In this document: one piece after another, positions 22,025 through 33,448 of the stretch
Position numbering within the stretch: position 1 is the stretch's first letter
Layout: each line of letters begins with the position of its first letter
From: Phoenix dactylifera
Taxonomy: Eukaryota; Streptophyta; Magnoliopsida; Arecales; Arecaceae
DNA length: 64,000 bases
Direction of reading: 5' to 3'
Assembly (NCBI RefSeq): GCF_009389715.1
Contig: NC_052394.1
Coordinates: forward strand, 21,392,899 to 21,456,898
Notes under the pieces: generated by a model
Database searches by the model: none
The model's input: the letters and a program-made list of their open reading frames with translations, nothing else
What the model was told of the DNA's origin: nothing
Made by a program: the position numbers and the translations under genes

Positions 22025-25000
22025 GGGCGAGGGTGAGTCGGCGAGAGAGGAGACTCGCCCCCACTTAAGTCTTTGGCACGAGCCTTCTTCCTCTCTCGAT
22101 CGATAGCATCGTAGCCTTTGGTTTTGGACGCGTGTTGAGACTCTAGTTGATGGAAATCCCGTTCTGCCCTATTATTTAGTGAGCGTGGTGTGGGTCGGGT
22201 ACTTGGTTTCTTTTCCGAATGGGCTTGGCCTTCAAAGGCAAGTGGCAAGGTCCAATGGGCCTAATGGGGCGGCTACCATGATTTGGTTGTTACCTCTACC
22301 TTGAATCTTAGCCAAGAGGCAGGTTATTAGCTCTGTTCACAAACACAGTTTTCCTTTTACCACACCGAATAGAGAGTTCGTCGATTCTGTGATTTATAGC
22401 AAGATAACTCATTCCAGGACACTTATGGCAAACGTAAGACTAGCGTTTTGATATTTCTTGGAATTTTTCAATGAAAATTACCAGAAGTAAGGCAACGCAA
22501 ACTAGATACGGCAATGTTAAGTCCAGTTTTGCAGTTTCTTGGGTTTTATAGAAAAGATCACAAAAGGAAATTGATGTAGCCTGGATTTGTCGGCTTGTGA
22601 TCGATCAGATCAACCGACCATATTAGCTTACACATTCATGAGGCACGTTGCATGATAATTACAACTCGTCTCGCATGATGATCAATTATTGTATGACCAA
22701 CGGTTATAATATATCTCTGCTCTTTTCGGGCAACGAAGTCTTTTTTTTCTCTTGCTCCACTCTATATAGATCTCTTAGATCTCTACTATTCCTCAAAATA
22801 CAATCTAACTTAGGCATTGGAGAATCTTTTACTAGATCAAGTATGGCAATCTTCGGTATTTTTTTCTCTTGTTTGCAGTTTGGATTTTCACCTCCAAGCA
22901 AACCGCTTCAAGCAGATCGGTCCGAACAGACCGATCCAAGTAGAAATTGACCACTCTCAATTCGCTAACTCATCTAACTCCGTCAAATCGAATTTTGGCG
23001 GCAACAAATATGTATAGCACAGTCATGTAAGATGTGAGTCAAAGAAAAAGGAGAGAAAGAAAGAAATGCTTGAAGAAGCATTCCAAAGAGTGGAGAAAAA
23101 GGATGATTGTGCATTAAGGATTCAAGATCTTTACAAATGTCCATGGTTTTTATTTAGAATGATATAATCTATATCACTCATAAAATTTTGCATCATCGTT
23201 CTCACATATGCCACTCAATGAACAAACAAGAAATCTTTATGAGATATTGCTCCTCGAGATGTGCAAAGCTTAGAATACTCAAGAAGATTTTATTTACTAA
23301 CAATAACGTGGTTTCTAATTATAAGATTCATGTAAGATCTGTTGTTCCTATATTTTTGCAGAGGTATCTTAAGACAAATGGTTGGGCTTTATTGTTTGGA
23401 TATGATTATGAAGTCAAGATTGAATAATACGGCATAAAGTGCTAGAGATTGGGTTTTGGCTTAATCGACCTAGCCTCCATTTTGCTGTAGGCCTTGGGCG
23501 TGATTGATGATATTTAAAACTGGTGGTACATCATAGGACCTATTGGGCCATGTATTTTCTTCTTCTTCTTGTGACCAATCTTCGACCCCTCGAAGGATTT
23601 ATAGAATCTGATGAATTGTTAATGTTTCATTTGATCATCTGATGTGTTGAGTTTGGGCTGGTATAAAGGTTATGGGGAAATTATGGTAGGAACAACTAAT
23701 TTTAGCGATCGAAGAATGCTTAGTATGCCTAATTTGATAATACCAACAACTTTGAATTGGTGCAACACATGAGGGGTTGGTTGAGGGTTTGGTTGAGTGC
23801 CTACTTGCCAAACTAACATCATGTGGTTTTGGTTAACTTTTTGTGTGAATCAATGATATCTCATAGAACTTTCCTAGACAATTTCAAGCTTCACTGATCT
23901 ACAAGCAATTGCACATCAATGTTGTGCATTGTTGTTGGCTTAGACATTTCAAGATTTCCTAGACATCAATTGCATAAGTTAGCAATACCTTTCAAAGTTT
24001 AACAAAAGCTATTGACATATTTGGCTTAGACTTTTATTTGAACATGGCTAATATTGTCAATTGGTTTTAATTTGGAGGAGAGTGGTATACTGTTAGCTGT
24101 CTTTGAACACTGTTTTGGAGATTCCAGAACTTAATGTCATGTATTTCTAGACACTACTTATTGCAACTAGTACTATTTTTCATCAGTATATGACAAGATC
24201 TTTGATGTTGAAAATAGAATTGAAAAGAAACTAGATTCTATAAGATTTTTCTACCTAATAGATCCAATTTTACTTTTGGAAATTTGCATGGATGAAGCGT
24301 TGCCGCCTTCTCCTTTCTTATCTAAATCTTCTAATTCTCAGAGGCCCCTAAGCGGTCACTCTAATTGTATGGACTTCCATTATATGGCTTCTAATGTAGA
24401 CACCTACATCACCATTTTGTCATTTAAGTTCAATAATAGGATTCTTTTTCTCAGGGTCATGCCTTTACAAACACTGTAATTCTGATGCATTATTCAATTC
24501 AGGAGCTAGCTAGCTATAAAGCTTTTCACTGATGGATCATAAGTAGGTTCATTAAATTGTTGCGAGATATACCGGAAAACTAGATATTTGAAATGTTTAA
24601 AACATTTGTAAATTGAAAATAACAGTAGGTGAAGCATCGTCCTATTACAACGGCGAACCTTTAGAATACAATAATCAATAAAAGATTACAAATGTATGAA
24701 GTCTTGCACTAAGCAAAGACTATAGAACGGCTATTTTTCAGAATGAAAGGATGCTACAGTAGACAAAATATTATAACATGTATAGTATAATAACCACTAG
24801 CACTACTATTATAAGTATATAATTAAATCTACTAAACTACAAGAACACAAGTATAAGTATGTATCAAAGTAGTGACATCTTAACCGAACCAAGAGAGAGA
24901 GAAACTTGCCATGCGAGACAGCTTCCTCCCACCACATTAGTGGGATACCCTTTGCTGGATTTTCGGGCGTAGTCTATCTTTTGTGATCTGGTAGTCATAT

Positions 25001-25700
25001 TTAACTTGTCATTAAATCATGGAACCACAGCCTAATGTTGCAGAAAACATGCGATCTGATACTTAATGAATATTATATTGATAAAACAATCAAAATCATG
25101 AGTCGTGGATTTTAATTTGCAAGAAAAGACAGCGATCAGCAGATTCAATCCTTATAAACAAATTTCATATTTACGATACATGATTGAAATCATCCACAGG
25201 ACGCTGTTTTGCAATTCAAATTGCAGCAAAGAATCTAAAACCTTGCTTCAGTCGTCAGCTTAAGCTTAATTAAATGAACCAAAGTCGCACATGGGCGACA
25301 CCTTATGGCCAACTGATGGGAACTTCTGAAAGGAGGCCATTTGGAAGAAATCTGCTCACCCGAGACCCACCAATATCCGGGCGCCCACAGGTCCACTTCC
25401 CAATTCCCATATATTCTTTCGTCTCATTAGAGCAACACAGACCGAACAAACACTTGGCACTTGTTCGTAGGGGTTGTAGATTGACAATTTGGGATAAGTG
25501 CTGGCCAACTCCTTCAGTTGGAAACAGTCCTCCACGCAGCAACGGGAAGCTAAATCTAGGGAAAGAAAAAGGAGAGCTGGGGGAAAGAAGCATCTCTGGG
25601 TGTCATTATAGCTTGTCAGCATCAAACTAGAGAAAGAGAGAGGGACTTCATTGTCGCTAGAGCAATTTATCGTGCCAGGAGAAGTGGCAGCATATCTAAC
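22025..25700. other. Intergenic DNA upstream of the RBR gene, no gene seen
   Basis: The first 200 bp left of the RBR start must hold its 5' UTR and promoter; a weak TATA-like CTAAATAATA reads on the minus strand near 22170-22180. The rest is AT-rich with short open frames lacking family motifs. A polypyrimidine and TATATAGATCTC stretch near 22750 may be an old retroelement end, but I could not pair it with a second copy. Confidence 0.5.
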
Positions 25701-25920
25701 GAAAGCATAGGGTCCCAGGTGGTCTGATCGGGACCATCCCTGCTTTGAGATATTCGATTGATGATCGAAAATGCGGTAGTATTTCAGGCCAAGTATATTT
25801 TTAGGAAGACTAATAGCGCTGTAAATTGGATAGCTGCTCATTCTGGCTGCACAATATGAGTTGTTCATGATATTTTGTGATATAGTCTAACTCGTCCGTT
25901 TTAAGGAAAAAAAAAAAAAG
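25700..25920 (+). pseudogene. LINE 3' end: RNase H remnant followed by poly(A)
   Basis: On the plus strand the frame at 25749-25850 reads DIRLMIENAVVF, AKYIFRKTNSAVNWIAAHSG, the C-terminal part of the RNase H domain that ends ORF2 of plant L1-type LINEs. Stops occur before and after it. An A-rich tail (AAGG then 13 A) at about 25903-25919 follows. Together they mark the 3' end of an old, 5'-truncated LINE copy. The 170-codon frame on the opposite strand is its shadow. Confidence 0.75.
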
Positions 25921-26446
25921 TAAAGTCCCGGGCGGGAAACTCGGAGGATCCAAGCGGAAAGCAAGGCAATAGATGCCGCGTGGGCCTCCGGGCACGTAAG
26001 CATGCAGAGTGGATCGGGACAGGTGTGGCTCGCAAAATTGAGTTGGTGGGATGTGGTAATCAAGCGAGCAACGCTCTTTTTTTTTTTTGTTTTTGGGGTA
26101 AGAGAAGTGTGCAAACCTCCGAGGCCATGTTAGTGGAAGGCAGCTTTTGTTTGATGTGAGATCAGTTTATTGATGCCAGATTCTAACTTGATGTATAAGA
26201 TATATGTTCACAAATGGTACACAAAACCGCCGAACCTTTGGTTGGATTTCGATTTTTCCAGTTCCTAGAGTTGTTCGCGCTGTCCGGGAGTCTAAGCTCC
26301 GATTTAGATGGGTTGAGATGGGTATAGAATAGGAGGAGGAGATTAACCACTTATGTATCTTAAAGGGAAACACAAAAAAGACAAAGGAATGCTGAGTAAA
26401 ATATATACAGTGGTATTGCAAGATCTATCCTACTTTCGTATGGTTA

Positions 26447-27180
26447 CGGAGAAGAAGGTTTTGTAACTGGGGAATGAAATGTGTGCTTGTTTAACTTATT
26501 ATATTAATTAATGTTGATTAATAAATGATGAATATGTTTTTAGTTTCCAAGCTCTAGAAAGATAAAAAAGAACCCTTTTTTCTAGAGAAAGGAATGAGAG
26601 AAGCAAGTGGAGAGGAAGAAAAGAGATCCATTTGGTAGTTGTACTTGTTTTATTTGGGCCATACAATAAGTTAGTAGGGTTCAGTAGTAGAGCCCCCGCA
26701 AGCCAAAACTACCCCAATTAGTTAGCTGTTCCATATCGTAACGCTAGCCCACTAGCATGGGAACCAGTTTCGATACTGCGGATCTTGCTTGTAACTCTGA
26801 GAGCAATTTAGTATTCTAGATATCGGATGTATGGATGGTTAGATTTTGTGAGAAAATTTTGTCTTTGCTCGTGGATATAAGTCAATAAACCGAATCACGT
26901 ATATATATTCTATGCTATTATTTTTTCTCTTTTTTTTCTTCTTATTTTGTTATTCCCCTTACCTAGCGTAACATTAAAGAAAAAAGTGGGTGTACATAAT
27001 TCTACATCTTTTGCATGTTGGTATATGATATGTGGTTCTAGTGTAGGATCTAACCTACTTTGGTATAGATGTATAATGATATGTAACTTTCTTATTGCTT
27101 CACTTATTAGACAGTCAAACGGAGATCGAGTTTTGTGATAGGAGAATGAAGTACATGCTTGTTTAACTTATTATAAAAAT
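26447..27180. repeat. Weak direct repeat pair (about 47 bp)
   Basis: A stretch GTTTTGT..GGGAATGAAATGTGTG followed by CTTGTTTAACTTATTATA at 26458-26504 returns in altered form at about 27128-27175. The pair is about 670 bp apart and could be the edges of a small decayed element. The DNA between is AT-rich with no gene. Confidence 0.4.
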
Positions 27181-27329
27181 CGAGGGAGATTCTAAAAATT
27201 ATGAGCCTACGTTGTAATTAATTTGCTTTTGAGACAACTTTCATAGGGAAAGAGTATCAAACTACACGAAACTAATATAAAAATACATTACTACTATATG
27301 GAAATTGATAAACAACAAAAATGAGTTTT

Positions 27330-27832
27330 GCCGACTCTTTTTTCCCGACGCTAGGGGAAAGCGTCGGAAAAGTTTGGCTCAGCTCCAGCCTTTGCCGATG
27401 CTTTTTTCTAGCGTCGGTAAAGGTTCACATACAACGACGCTTATAAGCGTCGGAGTCTGATAGAAGAAACGACGCTTAAAAGCGTCGGGAAAAGCAAGCC
27501 TTTAACGACGCTTTTAAGCGTCGGACTAAACCCGTAGTAACCAACCCTTCTCCCCGGAGTCTGATAGAAGAAACGACGCTTAAAAGCGTCGGGAAAAGCT
27601 ACCCTTATCGCCGACGCTTATAAGCGTCGGAGTATGATAAAAGGAACGACGCTTAAAAGCGTCGGCATAGACCAACGACGCTTTTTTAACGCGTCGGGTT
27701 AAACCCGACCCACGCCCACCTGCTCGACGTCTGAGCCACGCTTTGGAAAGCGTGGGCTGGGAATTCGCCGACGCTTATAAGCGTCGGTAGAGGCAAAAAA
27801 AAGCGCCGGGAGTTATTCCTTCTTTTGTAGTG
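27330..27832. mobile_element. CACTA-type transposon terminus with eleven GACGC..GCGTC palindromes
   Basis: The right edge ends TTCTTTTGTAGTG, whose complement begins CACTACAAAAGAA, the hallmark end of CACTA elements. Inside, eleven short palindromes of the form CGACGC-TTATAA-GCGTCG sit at about 27345, 27395, 27435, 27470, 27506, 27574, 27611, 27647, 27677, 27737 and 27768. One variant has CACGC..GCGTG arms. A 45 bp block is repeated perfectly at 27451-27495 and 27555-27599. In CACTA elements such subterminal motifs bind the transposase. No matching left CACTA end is clear, so the left boundary is uncertain. Confidence 0.75.
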
Positions 27833-29340
27833 TAACAAGCTAGGAACTTAACCAGGAAACTGAAATCCAAAATATGACTCATGCTATTTCTTGAAAGACA
27901 AAAGAACGTGACTCATACAAACACGCCAGAAACTTCTCCCGTCCAACCACATGCTGCTTGTGTAATTCAGTGGACCGATTTTTCAAAGTTCAAGCGATGC
28001 AAGAACATATCGCTATCGGATCATTATTCACGTTCTTATCTACCTAAAATAGCCAATTGCCATTGCATCACTAAACTTTAGATGGATATGCATGTTTACA
28101 AGAATGCTCACGTCAGTACCCCGATACAAGTCTCTTTTTTTTCACACGGCCTTCACAAGATGTCTCTTTTTTTTCAAACGATCTTCACAAGATTAAGTGA
28201 TTAACTGCAGAGTAAATGGGTGAATGCCGTGCCTCGTTCGAGGTGTACTAGGTCCACACGACAACGAGATGGAACTTGGAAGTTAGCTAGAGAAGAGGTT
28301 AAAATGGTCGAGAAAGATTTCAACTCTTCAGAGATACCAATTAGATTCTTCTTGACTATGACATCCTCAATGAGAAACTTACATGATTAATAAAAGTTGT
28401 GATGCACAGTAGATCTAGTTCTAATATTATTTTTTATGACTTTACAGCAAATGACCGGTTTAGGCTAATATATATACCTAGCTATGTAGTATTTTTTTTT
28501 ATTAGCGAATATAGGACTACGATACAAAGATCCCACACATTTTTGGTGAGAGGACAATGTGGGGGCAAGAAATCCAGAGTGAGAAAAATGATAGTGGGAA
28601 AACCGGAAAACATGGTCATCTTCTACGGTGGTTGCTTTCACCTACCATGGATGGGGACCGGAGATATACAATTAATGTGGCGCGGACTCTAATGGTTAAA
28701 AATGTTGCTTCGCACCAGTATGTCACAGAGAAGGTGTTTTTTTTTTTTTGACCTTCATGATGCATCTAAGTCACGATTCAATACTGCACCAAGTACTATT
28801 GCACCAATTCCTGCAATCTATTCTATACTACATCATGGGACTTCTTTTTTTAATCATTATTTTTTTGACTACATGCGCCTATAGTGCTACTTGATCAAAA
28901 TGATATCGTAGATGGAGTAAATTATGATGCAATATATATTTTAAAAAACTCTTGCTCCTAACCCATTCTAAATCAAGCTGAGCCACATGCTAAAAGGCTC
29001 AAAACCAACTCAAATTATCATAATTTCTTCACTAACCTTCCTGTTATCAGAGATAAATAATGTCTCTTTGAGGCCGAAATGATTAAACAGCAAGTCTTAT
29101 TTCTTTCATTAAGTATATAGAAGGCCACAAGTTTGCTAGTGGTAAAAAAATTATCAGCAAACGTACCCTGCTTTTCTAGACCACAGAATTTACAAGCACC
29201 GCAATTTTGGAACCTCGAGCAAGTGCAGAGACTTCAGAGTTAAAGCACGACCCGTTGGTGCAGCAAACTAAGTAAAATATTTTCAACTAGCTGAAGTCAG
29301 TTTTCCCAGCAGCCGCTAACGTTATCAACCTCAGCCTCCA
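27833..29340. other. Intergenic DNA upstream of the LBD gene, no gene seen
   Basis: AT-rich unique-looking sequence with T runs (28134, 28147, 28489, 28739) and no reading frame with recognisable motifs. Its right end is the upstream regulatory region of the LBD gene. Confidence 0.5.
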
Positions 29341-29356
29341 TGTCCCTCCCGCTCTC

Positions 29357-29365
29357 TATATATTT
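29357..29365 (+). promoter_or_regulatory. Likely TATA box of the LBD gene
   Basis: TATATATTT lies about 110 bp before the start codon at 29477, with CT-rich sequence after it typical of plant transcription starts. Transcription would start near 29390. That leaves the upstream ATG at 29340 outside the mRNA. Confidence 0.45.
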
Positions 29366-29476
29366 CCTTGTGTTTCTCGAAGATCTCCTCATTGGGATCC
29401 TGACTCATTCCTTTTCATCATTCTCCCCCGCCGGAACTCGCTTTTCCTACCAACTCTTCTCCCTCTCTCTATTCTC

Positions 29477-30267
29477 ATGGAGGCAGGTGACGCAGCCACT
29501 ACCACCACCTTCCGTCATCCACTCTCTTCCTCTCCCTCCTCCTCTCCTGCTTCTTCTCCTCATTTACCCCCGGCATCTCCCCCTGTTGTTCTCAGCCCTT
29601 GTGCCGCCTGCAAGATCCTCCGCCGGCGATGCACTGAGAAGTGCGTGCTTGCGCCTTATTTCCCTCCCAACGAACCCCTCAAGTTCGCGACCGCTCATCG
29701 AGTCTTCGGTGCGAGCAACATCATCAAATTCTTACAGGTAATGCATCACTTGGAATCCTCGGTAAATTAACCTACATATTCGGAACTGCAAAACTCATGC
29801 TCCAGTCCATCAGTAGTCTAAAGCAATCTTGCATTGGAACTATGTCTTTCTTGACCTAATTGTCGCCTAACATAAGATGGCTTTCAGTCACCTAGGCCAC
29901 GTTTGGCTGCGGAATGAACTTGGAGAGAATAAGCAAAAACTATCCGGGTTTTTGGTGTTTAGTTGAAGAAATATGTAGGTGGAGATAAAGAGGAAGAAAT
30001 AGAATGTATCTAATGGGCAATAATTTTTATGACAATAAAGAAAGGAAGCATTCTGATAAAAAGCTAAATTGAATCAAAGACAAAGCTAAATTGATCTTCT
30101 TCTCATCATATTGTTTGTTGTTTCATCTACTTTTTTTTTTCACTCGATGTTGCTTATTTTCCTCCTGCCTTAGCATTGTACCTTTCATCGATGCCTCTTT
30201 TGACTCTCATATGTAGACTTCTCTCACATGTTCGATAAATTGGGTGGCTCGGCCTCCCCTTCCCTCA

Positions 30268-30306
<39 letters not shown>

Positions 30307-31059
30307 TTTTATTACAAGAGCAAAATTGCCCTCACATGTTTTTTGCATAACTAAGACTGTGGAGACAACATTGAGGGATGATATGGTTACTTGCCTGTAA
30401 ATTACGGGACGAAATAAGCTTATCCCACCCCGCTCCACGGAATTAGATTATGAGGCAAGTGGAAGAGGATGGAATAAACCTGATCCATCAACCCAAAAGA
30501 CTATTTGGCAGGATAGGGAAGGGAATAAGGCGTTATGATCCCCTACTTCCACCACATCCAAAAAATAGAGACTCAAAATTAAATACAGCATCATCAAGTT
30601 ATGGCATTCTCTCATGATGAGCATGTCATTTAATTCAATACAAAGATATATTTTGTGGCTTCCTAGAATTATCGAATGGAACTTAATGGATCATGGCTGT
30701 TACAGGAGCTTCCAGAAAGCCAAAGGTCTGATGCAGTGAGCAGCATGGCATACGAGGCAAACGCTCGAATCAGAGACCCAGTGTATGGGTGCGCAGGGAT
30801 TATTTGCCAGCTCCAGAAACAAGTTAGCGAGCTGCAAACCCAGCTAGCCCGGACACAGGCTGAGCTCGACACTACGAAGACCCAGTACGCAAACTTGGTT
30901 GCGATCATCTGCATGGAAATGACTCAGTCTCAGCAGCAGTTCGTGCGACAACCTCCTCACAGCTTCAACACAAATAATCCTAACTTATTTCAGAGTGATG
31001 CTTCCATGCAAGATGATTATTTTCAGGGTTCAATTTGGGAAGAGCCCTTATGGACATGA
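29477..31059 (+). CDS. LBD1: LOB-domain (LBD) transcription factor, LBD1/LBD11 type (2 exons, complete)
   Basis: Exons 29477-29737 (87 codons) and 30706-31059 (117 codons plus stop) encode 204 aa. A Ser/Pro-rich start precedes the LOB domain. The zinc-binding C block reads C-x2-C-x6-C-x3-C (CAACKILRRRCTEKC), followed by the GAS block (AHRVFGASNIIKFLQ) and the leucine-zipper-like L-x6-L-x3-L-x6-L coiled coil (ICQLQKQVSELQTQLARTQA). The DPVYGC motif is intact. The C-terminus is Gln/Asn-rich. The intron falls right after FLQ, the standard position in class I LBD genes. The protein should bind DNA as a dimer in the nucleus. Family members act in organ boundaries, vascular and secondary growth. 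Assignment to LBD1 versus LBD11 needs a tree. Confidence 0.93.
29878..30560. repeat. LBD intron with a TAA microsatellite and possible MITE end
   Basis: The only LBD intron (29738-30705) contains (TAA)13 at 30268-30306. A CCTAGGCCACGTTTGGCTGC stretch near 29890 resembles the GGCC..GTTTGG ends of Tourist-like elements. I cannot find a convincing partner end, so the element call is tentative. Confidence 0.4.
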
Positions 31060-31913
31060 GCAAATTCTAAGAGAGAGAAACGTACGCCACCAGATGAATA
31101 AATGGATATAGGCATATATATAAAAAGCGAATAAGATGTTCATCTTCGATTTTGAATTCGTACTCGAGATGGATAGGTAGGAGAAGAGATGTGAGAGGCA
31201 TGTTTTGTACCAAGGAAATAACACTAATTTGTTATCCTTCGACTTGAGGAAATGGTGGTGAACTCTCTACGCATAACTTTGAAGCTTCATGTGGACATCT
31301 CTTGTGGAATTGTTACAAATTGTTTATGGTCCATCATGGTGAGAATATGTGGTCATATACAAGGCTATTCCTTGAATTAAACTGCTTATGGTCCAGTGTG
31401 GTGGGTTCCTTGTCAAACAATCTTTATGACATAATTGCACAAAAAGTTTTTTCCTCTGGAGGCAGACTAGCTAGTGAGTCAATTGGAAGGCTTTGTATCT
31501 CAAAAGAGTGAGTCGCCATGTAAAGCATGTGGCCTACAAGAAAGTAAATGAGTTTTCTTTGGTAGAAAGAAGAAAGTAAATGAGTTGAGTGCATGTGCTC
31601 AAACTGTAGTTGAATATCAAATCACCTCTTAAAATCTAACGGCTAATGATGTGATGTTAGAAAATTTATCTTCTTATCCCGCAAGTATTTTGCTCAAGAA
31701 GAAGTATTTTGCTAATTATTGAATTAACATGATTAAGTGATTATTTCTCTCAAGAGTATGATTAGTGTTTATTGATAGTATGGAGCCAAGCATTATGATC
31801 ATTATTGGAGTGCTTGTTAGGTGTACCCAAGCTGTTTCTCATAGGAGAGAGTGGCCCTTTAACAATTATTTAGTATGAACATGAGCCCAACAATTTAATG
31901 TCATCTATTCCAT

Positions 31914-31971
<58 letters not shown>

Positions 31972-32706
31972 CACAGCTGTTGAAACTAGGCTCATTATCA
32001 TGAATTTATTTTAATCATACTTATGTAAGCTGTTATTTAGATTGCTAATCTATTAAATTAAGCAGAGATAGGCCTATGGAGTGATAAGTTCTATGCCTAA
32101 CCACCTACTTCATCTAGAGAGGTTTGAGAATATTAACAGAATGGTTTTGTAGCTTTGTGTTCATGAGCAATTTCGAGTCAAGGAAGGGTGGTTTTACTTC
32201 GTCTACTTTCCAAGGCATCATGCGACATATCGTACAACATCATGATGCATGAAACCAATTTAGTGATCTAGAAGTACGTAAGACCGAGCTCCACTGCATT
32301 CTTCTGAACACCTTAAACGCATTTAGTTCACATGTGTGTCAGATAATTTTTAATAATGTCTACAGACTACAGTAATGGCGTATTATTCTAAACAGACATG
32401 AATGTTCTGCCAAACACCATCCATCCCTTTCCAAGTGGAAGCTTCTTGGCTTTTGTCCTTCACCATCTGATATCTAACGTTTCATGTCCCAGTTAATTGG
32501 AATAATAATTAGGTGAATGAGTCATGACTTTGTGCAGTGTTAGTCTAGTTCAAATCATTATATTATAGTATTGTATTATTTATGGTGCTTTCATGTTATC
32601 ACTAATAAACTAGCCATTGACATGGGCGATACATGTAGTTCGGTTGATTTGATGTTTTTTTATTTTTTTCGATTATTTTAAAAAAAAATGAATATAAAAT
32701 TAAGGA

Positions 32707-32770
<64 letters not shown>

Positions 32771-32990
32771 CAAATAAAAGGATAGGAAAGAGTGCAACCG
32801 CAAGTCATTCAAAAATATAAGGGTCAGACATGGAACATAGATAGGTTTTTCATCCTCCTATCCTACAAAATATAAAAAGGATGGGAGACGGGATCCTTCA
32901 TGATGTATGCTCCGCATCGCAGAATGTTGTACATGATCTCTGAAATAGATAGTTATCACCTATCTATTAATCTGCCATGTTTGGTATATC
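31060..32990. other. Intergenic DNA with two long TA microsatellites
   Basis: The start must hold the LBD 3' UTR. (TA)n runs lie at 31921-31969 (about 24 units) and 32711-32765 (about 27 units). No coding frame with family motifs is seen. Confidence 0.6.
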
Positions 32991-33002
32991 GAAAATATTT
33001 TT

Positions 33003-33448
33003 CAACAACTCAGGTCCTTACCCAAAATGGCTAATCGGAAAATATTTTTTAGGTTCCTTTATCTTGTATAAGTACTCAAGATCTATCCAACAAATAACCG
33101 ATATGGGACTAAACACACGCCCGCATGGGTCCTCACATACTCTCCCTGTTTAAACCCTGACGTCCTCGTCAAGCTAAGGATTTAAATCTATTCAAATCTA
33201 ATCGCAAACACCACGATCGGCCCATGGTCAGCCTCAATGGATCCGTGTTGCAGTGTCCCCTAGTCCACATAGGTTATGAGCCGGATCCACTCTGATATCA
33301 TTTGCAACAATGCAGGATTTCATCCAAAATGGCTAGCCGAAAGGTATTATTTGAATTTTTTGATCCTGTATAAGTACCCAAGATCTATCCAATAAGTAAC
33401 TGATGTGGGACTAAACACATATCTATATGGATTCTCATATATTTCGCT
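33003..33448 (-). mobile_element. TRIM-like miniature LTR retroelement
   Basis: Two direct repeats of about 140 bp lie at 33003-33142 and 33305-33448. They share CCAAAATGGCTA, GTATAAGTAC, CAAGATCTATCCAA and GGGACTAAACACA. On the minus strand, the sequence just inside the second repeat reads TGATATCAGAG. This is one base off the initiator-methionine tRNA primer site TGGTATCAGAG used by many plant LTR elements. Total size about 450 bp with no protein frame fits a terminal-repeat retrotransposon in miniature. The repeats have diverged, so the copy is old. Confidence 0.65.

Noticed and set aside
25356..25868. 170-codon open frame on the minus strand
   Set aside because: It lies opposite a LINE RNase H remnant and has no family motif; the sense reading explains the sequence.
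27345..27787. CRISPR-like array of regular short repeats
   Set aside because: The repeats are short palindromes with uneven spacing, in a plant genome, and end in a CACTA terminus; there are no spacers of constant length and no cas genes.
29340..29741. 133-codon frame overlapping the LBD first exon
   Set aside because: Its ATG lies before the likely TATA box, and the LOB domain is in the other frame starting at 29477.
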